Below, one piece after another: positions 52,851 to 61,935 of a stretch of DNA of 64,000 nucleotides (its first letter is position 1; each line of letters opens with the position of its first letter). Where the stretch lies: contig NZ_CP039250.1 in assembly GCF_004795895.1 (NCBI RefSeq), positions 3,410,001-3,474,000 on the forward strand, read 5' to 3'. Origin of the DNA: Sphingopyxis sp. PAMC25046. GTDB taxonomy: Bacteria > Pseudomonadota > Alphaproteobacteria > Sphingomonadales > Sphingomonadaceae. Position numbers and translations under genes: made by a program. The notes beneath the pieces were generated by a model. The model was given only the letters and a program-made list of their open reading frames with translations, was not told where the DNA came from and searched no databases.

Positions 52851-55775
52851 ATGAGAATTCGGACCATCGCCGCCGTCCTCGCGGCTTCGACGTCGGCTGC
52901 GGCGCTTTACGCCCCCGCGGCTCGCGCGCAGCAAAGCGAAGCGCGATACGACATCCCCGCGCAGGATCTCGCTGCCGCGCTTCGCCGCTACGCGGAGATT
53001 TCGGGCAAGCAGGTCATCGCCGCAGAGCAGATCGTCGCAGGCAAACTCAGCACCGCCGTCCGCGGGCGCCTCACGGCGGGCGCGGCACTATCGCGCCTGC
53101 TCGCGGGCACGGGCCTGTCGATCGATCTCGTCGAGGGGACGCTCGTCGCGCGCGCGGGAAACGGCGGCGGCGATGCCATTGAACATATTGAGCAGCTCGA
53201 CGCCGACATTATCGTCACCGGCACCCGCATTCGCGGCACGGGGCCAGTGGGGTCGCCGGTCGCCGTCATCGACCGCGCCGCCTTCGAGCACAGCGGCCGC
53301 GCGACCCTCGCCGAGCTCATCCAGACGATCCCGCAGAATTTCTCGGGCGGGCCGACCGAGGCGGTCTCGGGCTCGACGGCGCGCGGCAATGCCGGAACCA
53401 ACCTCGGTTTCGGTTCGGGGATCAATCTGCGCGGTCTCGGCAGCGGCTCTACGCTCACCCTCTTCGACAATGGCCGGCCGGCGCTCGGCGGGGGCGCCGG
53501 GGCGTTCACCGATCTTTCGCTCGTGCCTTCAGTCGCGATCGAAAGTATCGAGATCCTGACCGACGGCGCATCGGCGATCTACGGATCCGACGCGATCGCG
53601 GGCGTCGTGAATATCAGGTTCCGCAACCGGTACGAGGGGTTCGAGGCACGGCTGCGCGCCGGCACCGCCGATGGCGATTTCGGCGAGGTCCAGCTCAGCC
53701 AGATCGCGGGAGCGGGCTGGGACGGCGGCAATCTCACGCTCGCCGCCGAATATTATCGCCGCGGCAACCTACCTTCGTCGAGGCGGGCCTTTGCGACCGA
53801 GGATCTACGCCCGTTCGGCGGCCCCGATCTCCGCTCGAACTTCGCCAATCCGGGGTCGATCGTCGCGGCAAACGGCCAGGTCTTCGGCATCCCGCGCGGA
53901 CAGGACGGAACGCGCCTCACCCGCGCCGACCTTGTTCCCGGCGGGTTCAATCGCGGCGACACGCGCCGCAACATCGACATCCTTCCGCGCCAGGAAACGA
54001 AGAGCCTCTACCTCTCGGCCGAGCAGGACCTCGCTCCCACCATCTCGGTCTTCGCGCGCGCGCTTTACGCCGACCGGCGGTTCGAGACCCGCCGCCGCCT
54101 GTTCGGCATCCAGGCGCAAAGGGTGACGAGCGCCAATCCCTATTATGTCGATCCGATCGGGACCGGCCAGCCGATCACCGTCTATTATGATCCGGCGGCC
54201 GATTTCGGACCCGAGGGGACGCGCGGCCGCGCCCGCGCTTTCAACAGCAGCTTCGGTGCGCGGGCCGATGTCGGCGACTGGTCGGTCGAGCTGTCCGGAG
54301 GCTATGGGCTCCAGCGCGAACATGACGAGGGCGTCAACGTCGTTCACCGCCTGAAGCTCCAGCGCGCCGCTGCAGCCACGACCACCGCGACTGCCATCAA
54401 TCTTTTCGGCGATGGCGGGGTCAACGACCCCGCGCTGATCGACAGCCTTCGCGGCGGCCAAACGCGCGACGTCCGGTACGAGGTGCTTTCGGCCGCGCTC
54501 CGCGCCGACGGCACGCTGTTCGCGCTGCCCGCCGGGGACGTCAAGGCGGCCTTCGGCGCCGAGTATCGCCGCGACCGGCTGCGCTACCATGCGCTCATCG
54601 ACGTCACATCGGACGAACCGGTCGTCTCGACGATCCCGGGTCTGCCCGACCAGCGCGCCGTGAAAGCGCTCTATGGCGAGATCGTCGTTCCGGCCTTCGA
54701 TGCGGGCGCGCAGTTTCCGGGCGCCCTCACCCTCTCCGCCGCCGGACGCTATGAAGATTATTCGGATGTCGGCGATACCGCCAATCCGAAGTTCGGCGCC
54801 CGCTGGGTTCCGCTGAGCGGCGTGACGCTGCGCGCCTCCTATGGCCGCTCGTTCCGCGCGCCCTATTTCACCGAGCTCGTCGGTGCCGCCAACGCGCTTT
54901 ACCAGACGCTGCGCCTCCCCGATCCCAAGTCGCCGACAGGGCAAACGACCGCCCTCGGCCTCTTCGGCTTCCGGCCCGATCTCGGCCCCGAAAAGGCGCG
55001 GAGCTGGACCGCGGGCGTCGATCTCGAACCGCGCTTCGCACCGGGTCTCAGGCTCTCGGCGACCTGGTTCGATATCGCCTATCGCGACCGAATCGCGAGC
55101 GCCAATTTCGATCTCCAGAATTTCCTCGTCCGGCGCGATATCTACGGATCGCTCGTCGACGACGCGCCCGACCCAGCGCTCGTGTCGGCCTATTTCGCCG
55201 ATCCGAGCTTCTCCAATCCGCTCGGGGTCACGCCGACCGCGATCGGCGCGATCGTCGACGGACGGACGCTGAACCTTTCGAGCGCCACCGTCCGGGGCAT
55301 CGATTTCGACCTCACCTTCGCCCGCCCCCTTGCCGCCGGCCGGGTTACGCTGTCGCTCGGGGGAACGCGCATGCTCAAGATCGGCAGCAAGGTGACCGAT
55401 GCGGCGCCCGAGCAGAACGTCCTCGCGACGCTCGGGAATCCGGTCAAGCTGCGGCTGCGCGGACGCGCGGGCCTGGAGTTCGGCGCTTTCGACGGCGGCA
55501 TCGCCGTCAATCATGTCGGGGGCTATCGCAACCTCACCGTGACCCCCGCCGAGCCCGTGAAGAGCTGGACGACGTTCGACCTGCAGCTTGGCACGCGGAT
55601 CGCGGCGAGTGCGAGCGGGCGCAGTCTCCGGCTTGCGCTCAGCATCAACAATCTATTCGACAAGGCGCCGCCCTATGTGCGCTTCCTGACCAGCAATTCG
55701 GCTTTCGGTTACGACCCCGAGCAGGCCAGCGCCATCGGCCGCATGGCCGCGCTGCAGGCGGTGATCGCATGGTGA
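52851..55775 (+). CDS. TonB-dependent receptor with STN signalling domain, probable lasso peptide importer
   Basis: A 974-residue outer membrane receptor: signal peptide (1-26), STN domain (about 32-98, YDIPAQDLAAALRRYAEISG) that contacts FecR, a TonB-box-like segment near IIVTGTRIRG, the plug (about 130-250, DGASAIYGSDAIAGVVNIRF) and a 22-strand barrel ending in the terminal aromatic Trp. It is followed, with a seven-base overlap, by the isopeptidase gene. Astexin-type lasso clusters carry exactly this FecI-FecR-receptor-isopeptidase set, so uptake of the cognate lasso peptide is the likely role. Confidence 0.92.
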   Translation: MRIRTIAAVLAASTSAAALYAPAARAQQSEARYDIPAQDLAAALRRYAEISGKQVIAAEQIVAGKLSTAVRGRLTAGAALSRLLAGTGLSIDLVEGTLVARAGNGGGDAIEHIEQLDADIIVTGTRIRGTGPVGSPVAVIDRAAFEHSGRATLAELIQTIPQNFSGGPTEAVSGSTARGNAGTNLGFGSGINLRGLGSGSTLTLFDNGRPALGGGAGAFTDLSLVPSVAIESIEILTDGASAIYGSDAIAGVVNIRFRNRYEGFEARLRAGTADGDFGEVQLSQIAGAGWDGGNLTLAAEYYRRGNLPSSRRAFATEDLRPFGGPDLRSNFANPGSIVAANGQVFGIPRGQDGTRLTRADLVPGGFNRGDTRRNIDILPRQETKSLYLSAEQDLAPTISVFARALYADRRFETRRRLFGIQAQRVTSANPYYVDPIGTGQPITVYYDPAADFGPEGTRGRARAFNSSFGARADVGDWSVELSGGYGLQREHDEGVNVVHRLKLQRAAAATTTATAINLFGDGGVNDPALIDSLRGGQTRDVRYEVLSAALRADGTLFALPAGDVKAAFGAEYRRDRLRYHALIDVTSDEPVVSTIPGLPDQRAVKALYGEIVVPAFDAGAQFPGALTLSAAGRYEDYSDVGDTANPKFGARWVPLSGVTLRASYGRSFRAPYFTELVGAANALYQTLRLPDPKSPTGQTTALGLFGFRPDLGPEKARSWTAGVDLEPRFAPGLRLSATWFDIAYRDRIASANFDLQNFLVRRDIYGSLVDDAPDPALVSAYFADPSFSNPLGVTPTAIGAIVDGRTLNLSSATVRGIDFDLTFARPLAAGRVTLSLGGTRMLKIGSKVTDAAPEQNVLATLGNPVKLRLRGRAGLEFGAFDGGIAVNHVGGYRNLTVTPAEPVKSWTTFDLQLGTRIAASASGRSLRLALSINNLFDKAPPYVRFLTSNSAFGYDPEQASAIGRMAALQAVIAW

Positions 55776-57739
55776 TGCTGTCCGCCTTGCTTGCAGCGGC
55801 CGCAGCCCCGGCGCAGGCGCCCGGTGGCGAGCGACTTCCCGTCGCGGTCCGGGACATTGTCGAGGTTGCCGAGATTTCGGGCGTGGCTCTCTCTCCCGAC
55901 GGGCGGCAGGTCGCCTATCGCATCGGCCGGCCTTCGATCGCCGACAATGATGTGCGGCTCGACTGGTATGTCGTCCCCGTCGATGGCGGCGTACCGACGC
56001 ACATCGGCAGCGGCGGTGCCGCGCGGTTCGGCGGCGCCGGCGCGATCCGCGAGCAATCTCCGGTCTGGGACTCGGATTCGAAGGGGCTGCGCTTCCTCGC
56101 GCTCCGCGACGGCGCCGTCGGCCTGTGGCATTGGCGCACCGATAGCGGACTTGCCGCCGAGCTCGTTCCGGATGCCGACATCATCGCGTTCCAACCCGCG
56201 GCGGAGGGACAGGCCATCCGATATGTGACGGGGGCGACCCGCGCCGCCATCGCCGCTGCGGAGCGCTCTGCTTATGACAACGGGACGCTCGTCGACCATC
56301 GGCTCGATCCCATGGAGCCGATCGCCGGCGGCGGGATCGAAGGCGGCAAGCGCGTCATGATGCGGCTGCCTGGCGCCTGGTTCACACGCGAGCGCATCCT
56401 GTCCGACGCACCGCGCACCTCGACGCTCCTGCCGGTGGCGATCGGCGCCGTCGGTGGCGCCGGTCCGCAGGGGGAGAAGGCCGATAGCGCGGGCGGGAGC
56501 CGCGCCGAAATCGGCGACGGCACAGATATTATCGTCACGCGCCCGGACGGCAGGCGCCTCGCCTGCCGCGCCGCGCCCTGCCGCGATGGGAAGATTGTCG
56601 CCCTTGCATGGCGTCCAGGCTTCGACGAACTCATCCTCTTCGAACGGACCGGCAGCGCGCGCGAGCAGCTCTGGCTATGGCGTGTCGGGTCGACCAAAGC
56701 GCGGCAACTAGCTGCCGTCGACGGGGCGCAGCGCTCGGCGGATCGTCCGCCGCGCTGCACCTTCGGCCGCGAGCGGTTCGTGTGCGCCGTGGCCGGACCC
56801 GACAGCCCCCCGCGGCTCGTCGCCCTGTCCTATTCGGACCCCGCGCGGCGCGTCCTCGACGATCCGAACCGCGCCCTTCGCGCGCGCATCTCGGTCACCG
56901 CGAGAGCGATGCGCTGGCCGCGCGGCGTGACCGGCATCTTGCTCACCCCGAAGAATGCGGTGCGGCCATTGCCATTGGTCATCCAATATTATCGCTGCCC
57001 GGGCTTTCTGAAGGGCGGCATCGGCGATGAGATTCCGATGTTGCCGCTCGTGGAGCACGGCATCGCGGTGCTGTGCATGGACCGCGTAAGGGCGCCGAAG
57101 GAAGCGGGCACCGAGGCGAGCTATGCGCTCGCGCTGGCCGACATCGACGGCGCCGTAGGCGCTCTCGTCGACGAGGGCCTGGTCGACCCCGGACGGGTCG
57201 GGATCGGCGGGCTCAGCTTCGGCTCCGAGGTCGCCTTCTACGGCATCCGCAACACCCGTCGCTTTGCCGCCGCGACGCTCGCCTCCGGACAAATGTCGCC
57301 CGCCTATTATTGGGCGAATGCCCTCCCGGGACGCGGTTTCGCCGCCATGCTCAAGGAGTATTGGAAGATCGGCGATCCGGATAGCGACCCCGCAGGCTGG
57401 CGGCGGCTTTCCGCAGTCTATGATGTCGGGCCGATCGATACGCCGCTGCTGATGCAGCTTCCCGAGAGCGAGGCGCGCTACGTGCTCGAGCTTCACACCA
57501 AGCTGAAGCTCGCCGGCAAGCCGGCGGAACTCTTCGCCTTCGCCGACGAGCCGCACATCAAAAAGCAGCCGGCGCACAAGCGCGCCGTCTATGAGCGCAA
57601 TCTCGACTGGTACCGCTTTTGGCTGAAAGGCGAAGAGGATAGCGATCCCGCCAAGACGGACCAATATCGCCGGTGGCGGGGCTATCGGGCGGCTGCGACC
57701 GCGCCCGTGGCTGCGGCCTCGCTTCCTCCGTCACCCTGA
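55769..57739 (+). CDS. Lasso peptide isopeptidase (Atxe2-like, S9 family)
   Basis: A 656-residue periplasmic serine hydrolase: signal peptide (1-17), a beta-propeller (about 25-420; ISGVALSPDGRQVAYRI) and an alpha/beta hydrolase domain. The nucleophile is Ser483 in GIGGLSFGSE and the His is 596 in ADEPHIKK; the third member is probably Glu568 in LPESEARYV. Atxe2, as I remember it, uses Ser527-Glu610-His638; the Glu-His spacing of 28 is the same here. Such enzymes open the macrolactam of a lasso peptide. It overlaps the receptor gene and faces the cyclase gene. Confidence 0.9.
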   Translation: MVMLSALLAAAAAPAQAPGGERLPVAVRDIVEVAEISGVALSPDGRQVAYRIGRPSIADNDVRLDWYVVPVDGGVPTHIGSGGAARFGGAGAIREQSPVWDSDSKGLRFLALRDGAVGLWHWRTDSGLAAELVPDADIIAFQPAAEGQAIRYVTGATRAAIAAAERSAYDNGTLVDHRLDPMEPIAGGGIEGGKRVMMRLPGAWFTRERILSDAPRTSTLLPVAIGAVGGAGPQGEKADSAGGSRAEIGDGTDIIVTRPDGRRLACRAAPCRDGKIVALAWRPGFDELILFERTGSAREQLWLWRVGSTKARQLAAVDGAQRSADRPPRCTFGRERFVCAVAGPDSPPRLVALSYSDPARRVLDDPNRALRARISVTARAMRWPRGVTGILLTPKNAVRPLPLVIQYYRCPGFLKGGIGDEIPMLPLVEHGIAVLCMDRVRAPKEAGTEASYALALADIDGAVGALVDEGLVDPGRVGIGGLSFGSEVAFYGIRNTRRFAAATLASGQMSPAYYWANALPGRGFAAMLKEYWKIGDPDSDPAGWRRLSAVYDVGPIDTPLLMQLPESEARYVLELHTKLKLAGKPAELFAFADEPHIKKQPAHKRAVYERNLDWYRFWLKGEEDSDPAKTDQYRRWRGYRAAATAPVAAASLPPSP

Positions 57740-57784
57740 CTCTCCCGGGTGCGCTTCCTCTCCTTGCCTGGTCCCCGTGTGGGC

Positions 57785-59461
57785 TCAGAGGGAGCGCACC
57801 CAGCGCTCGACGTCGGCAATCTGCAAGAGGCGGATATAGACGGCGTCGAGCGCGTTCGCCGGGCGGTGCAGCGCCGCGTCGATCGCATCGCTGTCGAGGA
57901 TGCCCGCCGCGGCGAGCCAGCCACCCAGCAGAAACTGGCGTAGCGCCGGCCGGTTTGCGTCGAAGGCCGGTGCGAACAGCGAGTCCACCCGCCCCTTGGT
58001 CCGCCGGTCGCGGACGATCGGCGGGAGCAGCTCCGCAAACGCCGCTCGCGCCAACGACCGGTCATGTCCCCCCGCGCTCCATTGCCAGGTCGCGACCGAG
58101 AGCCCGAACTCGGCGAGCGGCTGCGAGAGGAGCGGCGCAATCATCGGCATCTCGAGCGCGCGATCATAGCCATCGAGGAAGGGCTGGATCGGCAACATGG
58201 CGCGCCCGTACCCGAACTGCCCGGCGCTTACGCCACGACCCGAAGCCAACCACGGGTGCGGCGGCTGCGATGTCGCGTAGCGCGCCGACAGGAATGCCGA
58301 ATCGGCGGGCCAGTCGGGCGGCCGCACGATACACCGGCGGGCGGCGAGACGCAGCGCCCGCCACAGGCTGTCACCCGTGAGGTCGGCAAGATCGGCCGCA
58401 GCCTTCATTCCGGACCGGACACCGGCGAAGCGGAAGGCGTCGATTACGGGTCCGACCCGCCGGATATAGCCGAATATATTGTCGCCGCCGGCGCCGCTGA
58501 AGATCGCGTCGGCGCCGTAATCGCGCGCCGCTTTGAGCAACGCCGCGTTGCTCGATCGCAGCAATCCAAAGCCCGCCGGCCGTACCCGTACATGCTCGGG
58601 TAGCGCCAGCGGATCGCCGGCGTCGCCCGGCAGCATGATTTCCACGAGCGGCGCTCCGGCCGCTTGCGCTGCGGCGCGCGCATAGATGCGTTCGTCGCCC
58701 GAAGCGCCTTCGGTCGCGAGGTTGACCGCGCGCCAGTCCGGTCGGCCGCCCAGCGACACCGCGACGATCGAACTGTCGAGGCCGCCCGACAGTTCGAGCT
58801 GGACGCGCGGAAAGCGCGACGCCCACGCCGCAACGACCGATTGGACGACCTCGCGCAATTCCTCCGGCGCTACCACCCTCGGGCGCCGACCGACATAGCT
58901 CCACGGCGACCATGCGCATCTCGGTTCACCCGCTTCGCCAAGGGCCGCGATCTCTCCCGCCAATATCTCTCTCACCCCCGTCAGCCCCGTTGCCGGACCA
59001 CGAAGAAGCGGAAAGCGAAGATGCGCATCGAGCGCGGCCGGGTCGGGGTGTGTCAGCGCGTGGCCCAACGCGCGCGCAAGCGCGAGGTCGGTAAAGATGC
59101 ACGCGCTGCCCGAACCCGCATGGTGATAGAGGGCCGGTCCGGTCGATGGGGATCGCAGGATCCGAACGCTGCCGTTGCCGCCAACCCATGCGAGCAGATA
59201 ATTGCCCCAGAGATTATCGATGGCCCATTTGCCGTCGGTGCTGGTAATCCGCTGCGCGTCCGCCCGGTCGATCGCGAGCAGCGAGCTGAAGGTCTGGCGG
59301 CGGAACGCATAGCCGGCGAGCAACAGACCATGTTGGAGGCTCAGCGGCTGCGCGTCCGTGCCGACGATGCGCGCCTTGCCGAGCCGACCATAATCCTTGA
59401 GTCCGGGAGGCAGGATGCTCGCCTCGTCCCACCCGGTCTCGATTGCGAGGTTGTGGCTCAT
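57785..59461 (-). CDS. Lasso peptide cyclase (asparagine-synthetase-like, C protein)
   Basis: A 558-residue AsnB-like enzyme from ATG 59461, overlapping the B gene stop (ATGA). The N-terminal glutaminase-like half lacks the catalytic Cys2. The synthetase half has the PP-loop ELSGGLDSSIVAVS (about residue 220), GAGGDNIFGYI, and YGRAMLPIQPFLD. It adenylates the ring Asp/Glu side chain of the precursor and closes the macrolactam with the core N terminus. The frame is open upstream through the B gene in another phase; that part is a shadow. Confidence 0.92.
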   Translation of the reverse strand: MSHNLAIETGWDEASILPPGLKDYGRLGKARIVGTDAQPLSLQHGLLLAGYAFRRQTFSSLLAIDRADAQRITSTDGKWAIDNLWGNYLLAWVGGNGSVRILRSPSTGPALYHHAGSGSACIFTDLALARALGHALTHPDPAALDAHLRFPLLRGPATGLTGVREILAGEIAALGEAGEPRCAWSPWSYVGRRPRVVAPEELREVVQSVVAAWASRFPRVQLELSGGLDSSIVAVSLGGRPDWRAVNLATEGASGDERIYARAAAQAAGAPLVEIMLPGDAGDPLALPEHVRVRPAGFGLLRSSNAALLKAARDYGADAIFSGAGGDNIFGYIRRVGPVIDAFRFAGVRSGMKAAADLADLTGDSLWRALRLAARRCIVRPPDWPADSAFLSARYATSQPPHPWLASGRGVSAGQFGYGRAMLPIQPFLDGYDRALEMPMIAPLLSQPLAEFGLSVATWQWSAGGHDRSLARAAFAELLPPIVRDRRTKGRVDSLFAPAFDANRPALRQFLLGGWLAAAGILDSDAIDAALHRPANALDAVYIRLLQIADVERWVRSL

Positions 59462-60120
59462 AGCCGGAATACCGGCGAGAATTCGGCCACGACGGCGGCC
59501 GGGTCGGTCAATAGAAGACCGCCCGACTGCACCCAGCAATGCGCGGCAAAGGGATCGAGGCGGACGCCGAAATAAACGTCGGCATCGAAATGGCGGCGCC
59601 AGAGACATGTCATCAGCGCCAGCGAGTCCTGTACGCACCGGCGTTTCGAAGGATAATAACGCATCCCCTGCTGAAAGGCCCGGACGAGGTCCGCGAGCGA
59701 AGAAGGCTCGGCCGGATCGAAGGGGCCCGCTCGCGTTCGCAATGCCCTCCAGCGAGCCATCGTCCTCGAGAGGCCGGCAAAATCCATCCAGCGAGCGGCC
59801 ATCATGCGTGCCGTCAGGATTTCCAAGACGCCGGGCTCGCAAGTCGCTCGCGAGAATGAAATCGTCTCGACGACGCTCGCGATGACAGGTGCCGCAACGA
59901 CCGGCGCGATGGGTCCCGAGCCGCTCACTATGATGCCCCGACGAGACAATCGTTCGAACGCCGCCGGCGTGTTGTCTGACCACTCACCTTCCGTAAGAGC
60001 GCGGAGGGTATCGGTCTCGGCCTTTCCGAGGCGGAGATAGCGGTCGGCGGCGATGTCGAGGACAACGGCATCCGCGCCGACAAAGCCGAAGCTGATGTGG
60101 GGAGCGAGGGTGTAGGCCAT
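59458..60120 (-). CDS. Lasso peptide B protein: leader-binding RRE fused to transglutaminase-like protease
   Basis: A 220-residue fused B protein. Residues 1-75 are a PqqD-like RRE domain that holds the leader peptide (VVLDIAADRYLRLGKAETDT). Residues 90-220 are the cysteine protease with the triad Cys162 (KRRCVQDSL), His194 (FAAHCWVQ) and Asp206 (LLLTDPAAV), which removes the leader before cyclisation. In proteobacteria B is normally this single fusion. It lies 48 bases after the precursor, with a hairpin between them. Confidence 0.93.
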   Translation of the reverse strand: MAYTLAPHISFGFVGADAVVLDIAADRYLRLGKAETDTLRALTEGEWSDNTPAAFERLSRRGIIVSGSGPIAPVVAAPVIASVVETISFSRATCEPGVLEILTARMMAARWMDFAGLSRTMARWRALRTRAGPFDPAEPSSLADLVRAFQQGMRYYPSKRRCVQDSLALMTCLWRRHFDADVYFGVRLDPFAAHCWVQSGGLLLTDPAAVVAEFSPVFRL

Positions 60121-60128
60121 GGCCGGCG

Positions 60129-60158
60129 AAAGGCGCGGTCGCGAAGAGCGACCGCGCC
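60129..60158 (-). terminator. Hairpin between lasso precursor and B gene (attenuator/stabiliser)
   Basis: Perfect 11-base arms GGCGCGGTCGC / GCGACCGCGCC (60158-60148 and 60142-60132) around the loop TCTTC, followed by only TTT on the minus strand. It lies directly after the precursor ORF. Such hairpins in lasso operons favour precursor mRNA over enzyme mRNA by partial termination or by blocking decay. Confidence 0.65.
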
Positions 60159-60168
60159 CCGTCGATCG

Positions 60169-60300
60169 TCAGTCAGCGCTGATGCCGCCGCCGAGCTTCA
60201 GATCGTGGCCGATCTGCTCGGGCACCGGGAACTCGTCGCCCAGCGTCTCGACGCTGGCGATGCCGAGTTCTTCGATCGCTTCGTTGTCATTCGGGTTCAT
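60169..60300 (-). CDS. Lasso peptide precursor, 43 residues (leader 20, core 23)
   Basis: Too short for ordinary gene finding but strongly supported: AAGGAGG five bases before the ATG, position directly before B and C, and a leader ending GIASVETL that closely matches the astexin leader end (GKASAETR, from memory), with the conserved Thr at the penultimate leader position. The core should be residues 21-43, beginning GDEFPVPE and ending LGGGISAD. The only acidic residue at ring positions 7-9 is Glu8, giving an 8-residue Gly1-Glu8 macrolactam with a 15-residue loop and tail. The tail resembles that of sphingopyxin I. Its final ring size and thread plug cannot be proven from sequence. Confidence 0.88.
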   Translation of the reverse strand: MNPNDNEAIEELGIASVETLGDEFPVPEQIGHDLKLGGGISAD

Positions 60301-60398
60301 GAGAACCTCCTTGTGCAACCGCCGCGAAATTGCGGCATTCACAAGCGTAAAAGGCCGTTTCCGAATAGGAATTTTATACGACTCAAATAGTTCGAATA
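60301..60398 (-). promoter_or_regulatory. AT-rich promoter region of the lasso operon
   Basis: The 98 bases between the GntR gene and the precursor are far more AT-rich than their surroundings. TATAAAAT on the minus strand (60378-60371) is a candidate -10 about 70 bases before the ATG; no good -35 was found at the usual spacing, so an activator may be needed. A weak repeat of CGCGGCGG/CCGCGAAA-type bases lies nearer the start. Confidence 0.4.
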
Positions 60399-61022
60399 TT
60401 ATCTGAGCGGCGGTTCGCGCGGCCTGAGTTCGGCGACGACGCGGCCCGCAAGCAAGGCGCGGCGCCGGTGGAAACGCGTGATCTTCGCGCGGAGCGCGCT
60501 CCAGCGACCGAAGCGCCGGTCCTCGTCGATCGCGGCAATATCGCTCCGGCAATTGGGGTCGACCTTGAGTTCGGCGCTCCGCACGACGTGGCAGCGATCG
60601 ACGGCATTCGCGACGGCGTGGCGCAATTCGCGGTTCGCGCTGAGCCAGCCGACAGCGCGGAAAGCACTCGCAATCTCCTCGGGATAATCGCGGGGGTCGC
60701 TGCCGCCGAACGCCGGCGCCGCCACCAGCGGCGCCTCCTCCTGCCCCGCCAGCGCCAGAAGCAGCAGCGATGCACACCAGGCATAGAGATCGTGAAGGTC
60801 GGCCTCGATCGTCATCGGCTGGCGAAACCCCTCCTGATGCCAGCTGTCGATGAGCCGCTCGCCCGCCAGCCGGTGCAAGGCATCGCGGACCGGGGTCGCG
60901 CTGGCCGAGACCGTGCCGGCGAGTTGCACCGGGTCGAGCCGTTCACCCGGTGCATAATCGCCGCGGATCACCCGGGCCTTCAACTCGGCATAGACGCGCT
61001 CCATCGTGGGTCCGGGACTCAT
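60399..61022 (-). CDS. GntR-family transcriptional regulator
   Basis: A 207-residue regulator: N-terminal GntR winged helix (about 8-72: VYAELKARVIRGDYAPGERL then ATPVRDALHRLAGERLI) and a C-terminal helical FCD-like effector domain with possible metal or ligand His residues (HDLYAWCASLL, RCHVVRSAEL). The ATG overlaps the stop of the phyH gene (ATGA). It lies between phyH and the lasso precursor in one direction, so it is the obvious candidate to control the lasso promoter at 60301-60398. Confidence 0.85.
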   Translation of the reverse strand: MSPGPTMERVYAELKARVIRGDYAPGERLDPVQLAGTVSASATPVRDALHRLAGERLIDSWHQEGFRQPMTIEADLHDLYAWCASLLLLALAGQEEAPLVAAPAFGGSDPRDYPEEIASAFRAVGWLSANRELRHAVANAVDRCHVVRSAELKVDPNCRSDIAAIDEDRRFGRWSALRAKITRFHRRRALLAGRVVAELRPREPPLR

Positions 61023-61921
61023 GGCGTGTGCCTCGCGCCCGCTTCGGCGGCCTGCGCCGCCACATGGCCTTCGAGCAAAAGCGCCTGTTCGGGCCTGAGC
61101 GCGTCGATCGCGGCGAGCGGGTCGGCAGGATAGCCGTCGAACAGCACCGACGGACACTGGCCTTCGAAATTGCCGAGATTGGGACGGTGCTGCACATATC
61201 CCGCGAGTTCCGACAGCGGCCGCGAAAAGGTCCGCGCGACCTCAGGCGGATAGGCGAGCCAGGGGTTTTCGTAAGGCTTGAGCCAGCCGAGGCAGTAGCT
61301 GATGATGATCCCGCGCCGCACGCCGCAACTCCGATTGGCACCGGCTCCGTGCAAGGTCGAACCGAGGAAGGCGATCGCATCGCCGGGATGCGCTTCTGCG
61401 GCGATCGCCGGGCCCTCGCCGGTGTCGCTCTCGAACCGCATACCATGGCTTCCGGGCCAGATCAGAGTCGCCCCATTTTCGGCGGTGAAGGGGGTGAGGG
61501 GCCAGATGAAATTGACGAGATATTCGGTCCGTCCCTGCTCGCCCATCCACATCTGCTGGTCGCGGTGAGGAAATTGCGCCAGCGCGCCCGGGTGAAGCTC
61601 GATCGCCTGGGTGAGGTTGAGCTGGATACGCTCGCACCACGGCCCGAGCGCCGCTTCGGCGAGCGCAAGAATATCGGGATGGCGCACGAGCCGCTCGATG
61701 TGCGGCGAGCGGATCAGCAAGCGACCGAAGCGCTTGGTTCGCTCGCCGTAGAAGCCTCCCTCGCAAAAGGGCGTCCGTTGGAATCGGTCGGCGAGATCGG
61801 CTTCGATCTCGGCGACGAACCCTGGTTCGACGACGCCGCGCAGAATGTCATAGCCGTCCTCGAGGAGGCCATTGCCATTCGCGGGCCCGCTCGCTGGCAC
61901 GGGTAGCAACGCACAGGTCAT
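61019..61921 (-). CDS. Phytanoyl-CoA dioxygenase (PhyH) family 2-oxoglutarate/Fe(II) oxygenase
   Basis: A 300-residue non-heme oxygenase from ATG 61921 (GGAGAGGG upstream). The iron site is FPHRDQQ (His119, Asp121) and GSTLHGAG (His191), with Arg202/203 in VRRGIII as the likely 2-oxoglutarate anchor. The substrate is unknown; relatives hydroxylate acyl-CoAs, ectoine and peptides. It follows luxI by 14 bases. I recall reports that phyH is linked to luxI in several sphingomonads, so the oxygenase may act with quorum sensing, for example on the acyl chain of the signal, but its place upstream of lasso genes also allows a peptide substrate. Confidence 0.88.
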   Translation of the reverse strand: MTCALLPVPASGPANGNGLLEDGYDILRGVVEPGFVAEIEADLADRFQRTPFCEGGFYGERTKRFGRLLIRSPHIERLVRHPDILALAEAALGPWCERIQLNLTQAIELHPGALAQFPHRDQQMWMGEQGRTEYLVNFIWPLTPFTAENGATLIWPGSHGMRFESDTGEGPAIAAEAHPGDAIAFLGSTLHGAGANRSCGVRRGIIISYCLGWLKPYENPWLAYPPEVARTFSRPLSELAGYVQHRPNLGNFEGQCPSVLFDGYPADPLAAIDALRPEQALLLEGHVAAQAAEAGARHTP

Positions 61922-61935
61922 AATCCCTCTCCCCC

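Noticed and set aside
53805..55514. A 569-residue minus-strand ORF inside the TonB receptor
   Set aside because: Shadow frame with no start signal or domain; the receptor frame is continuous.
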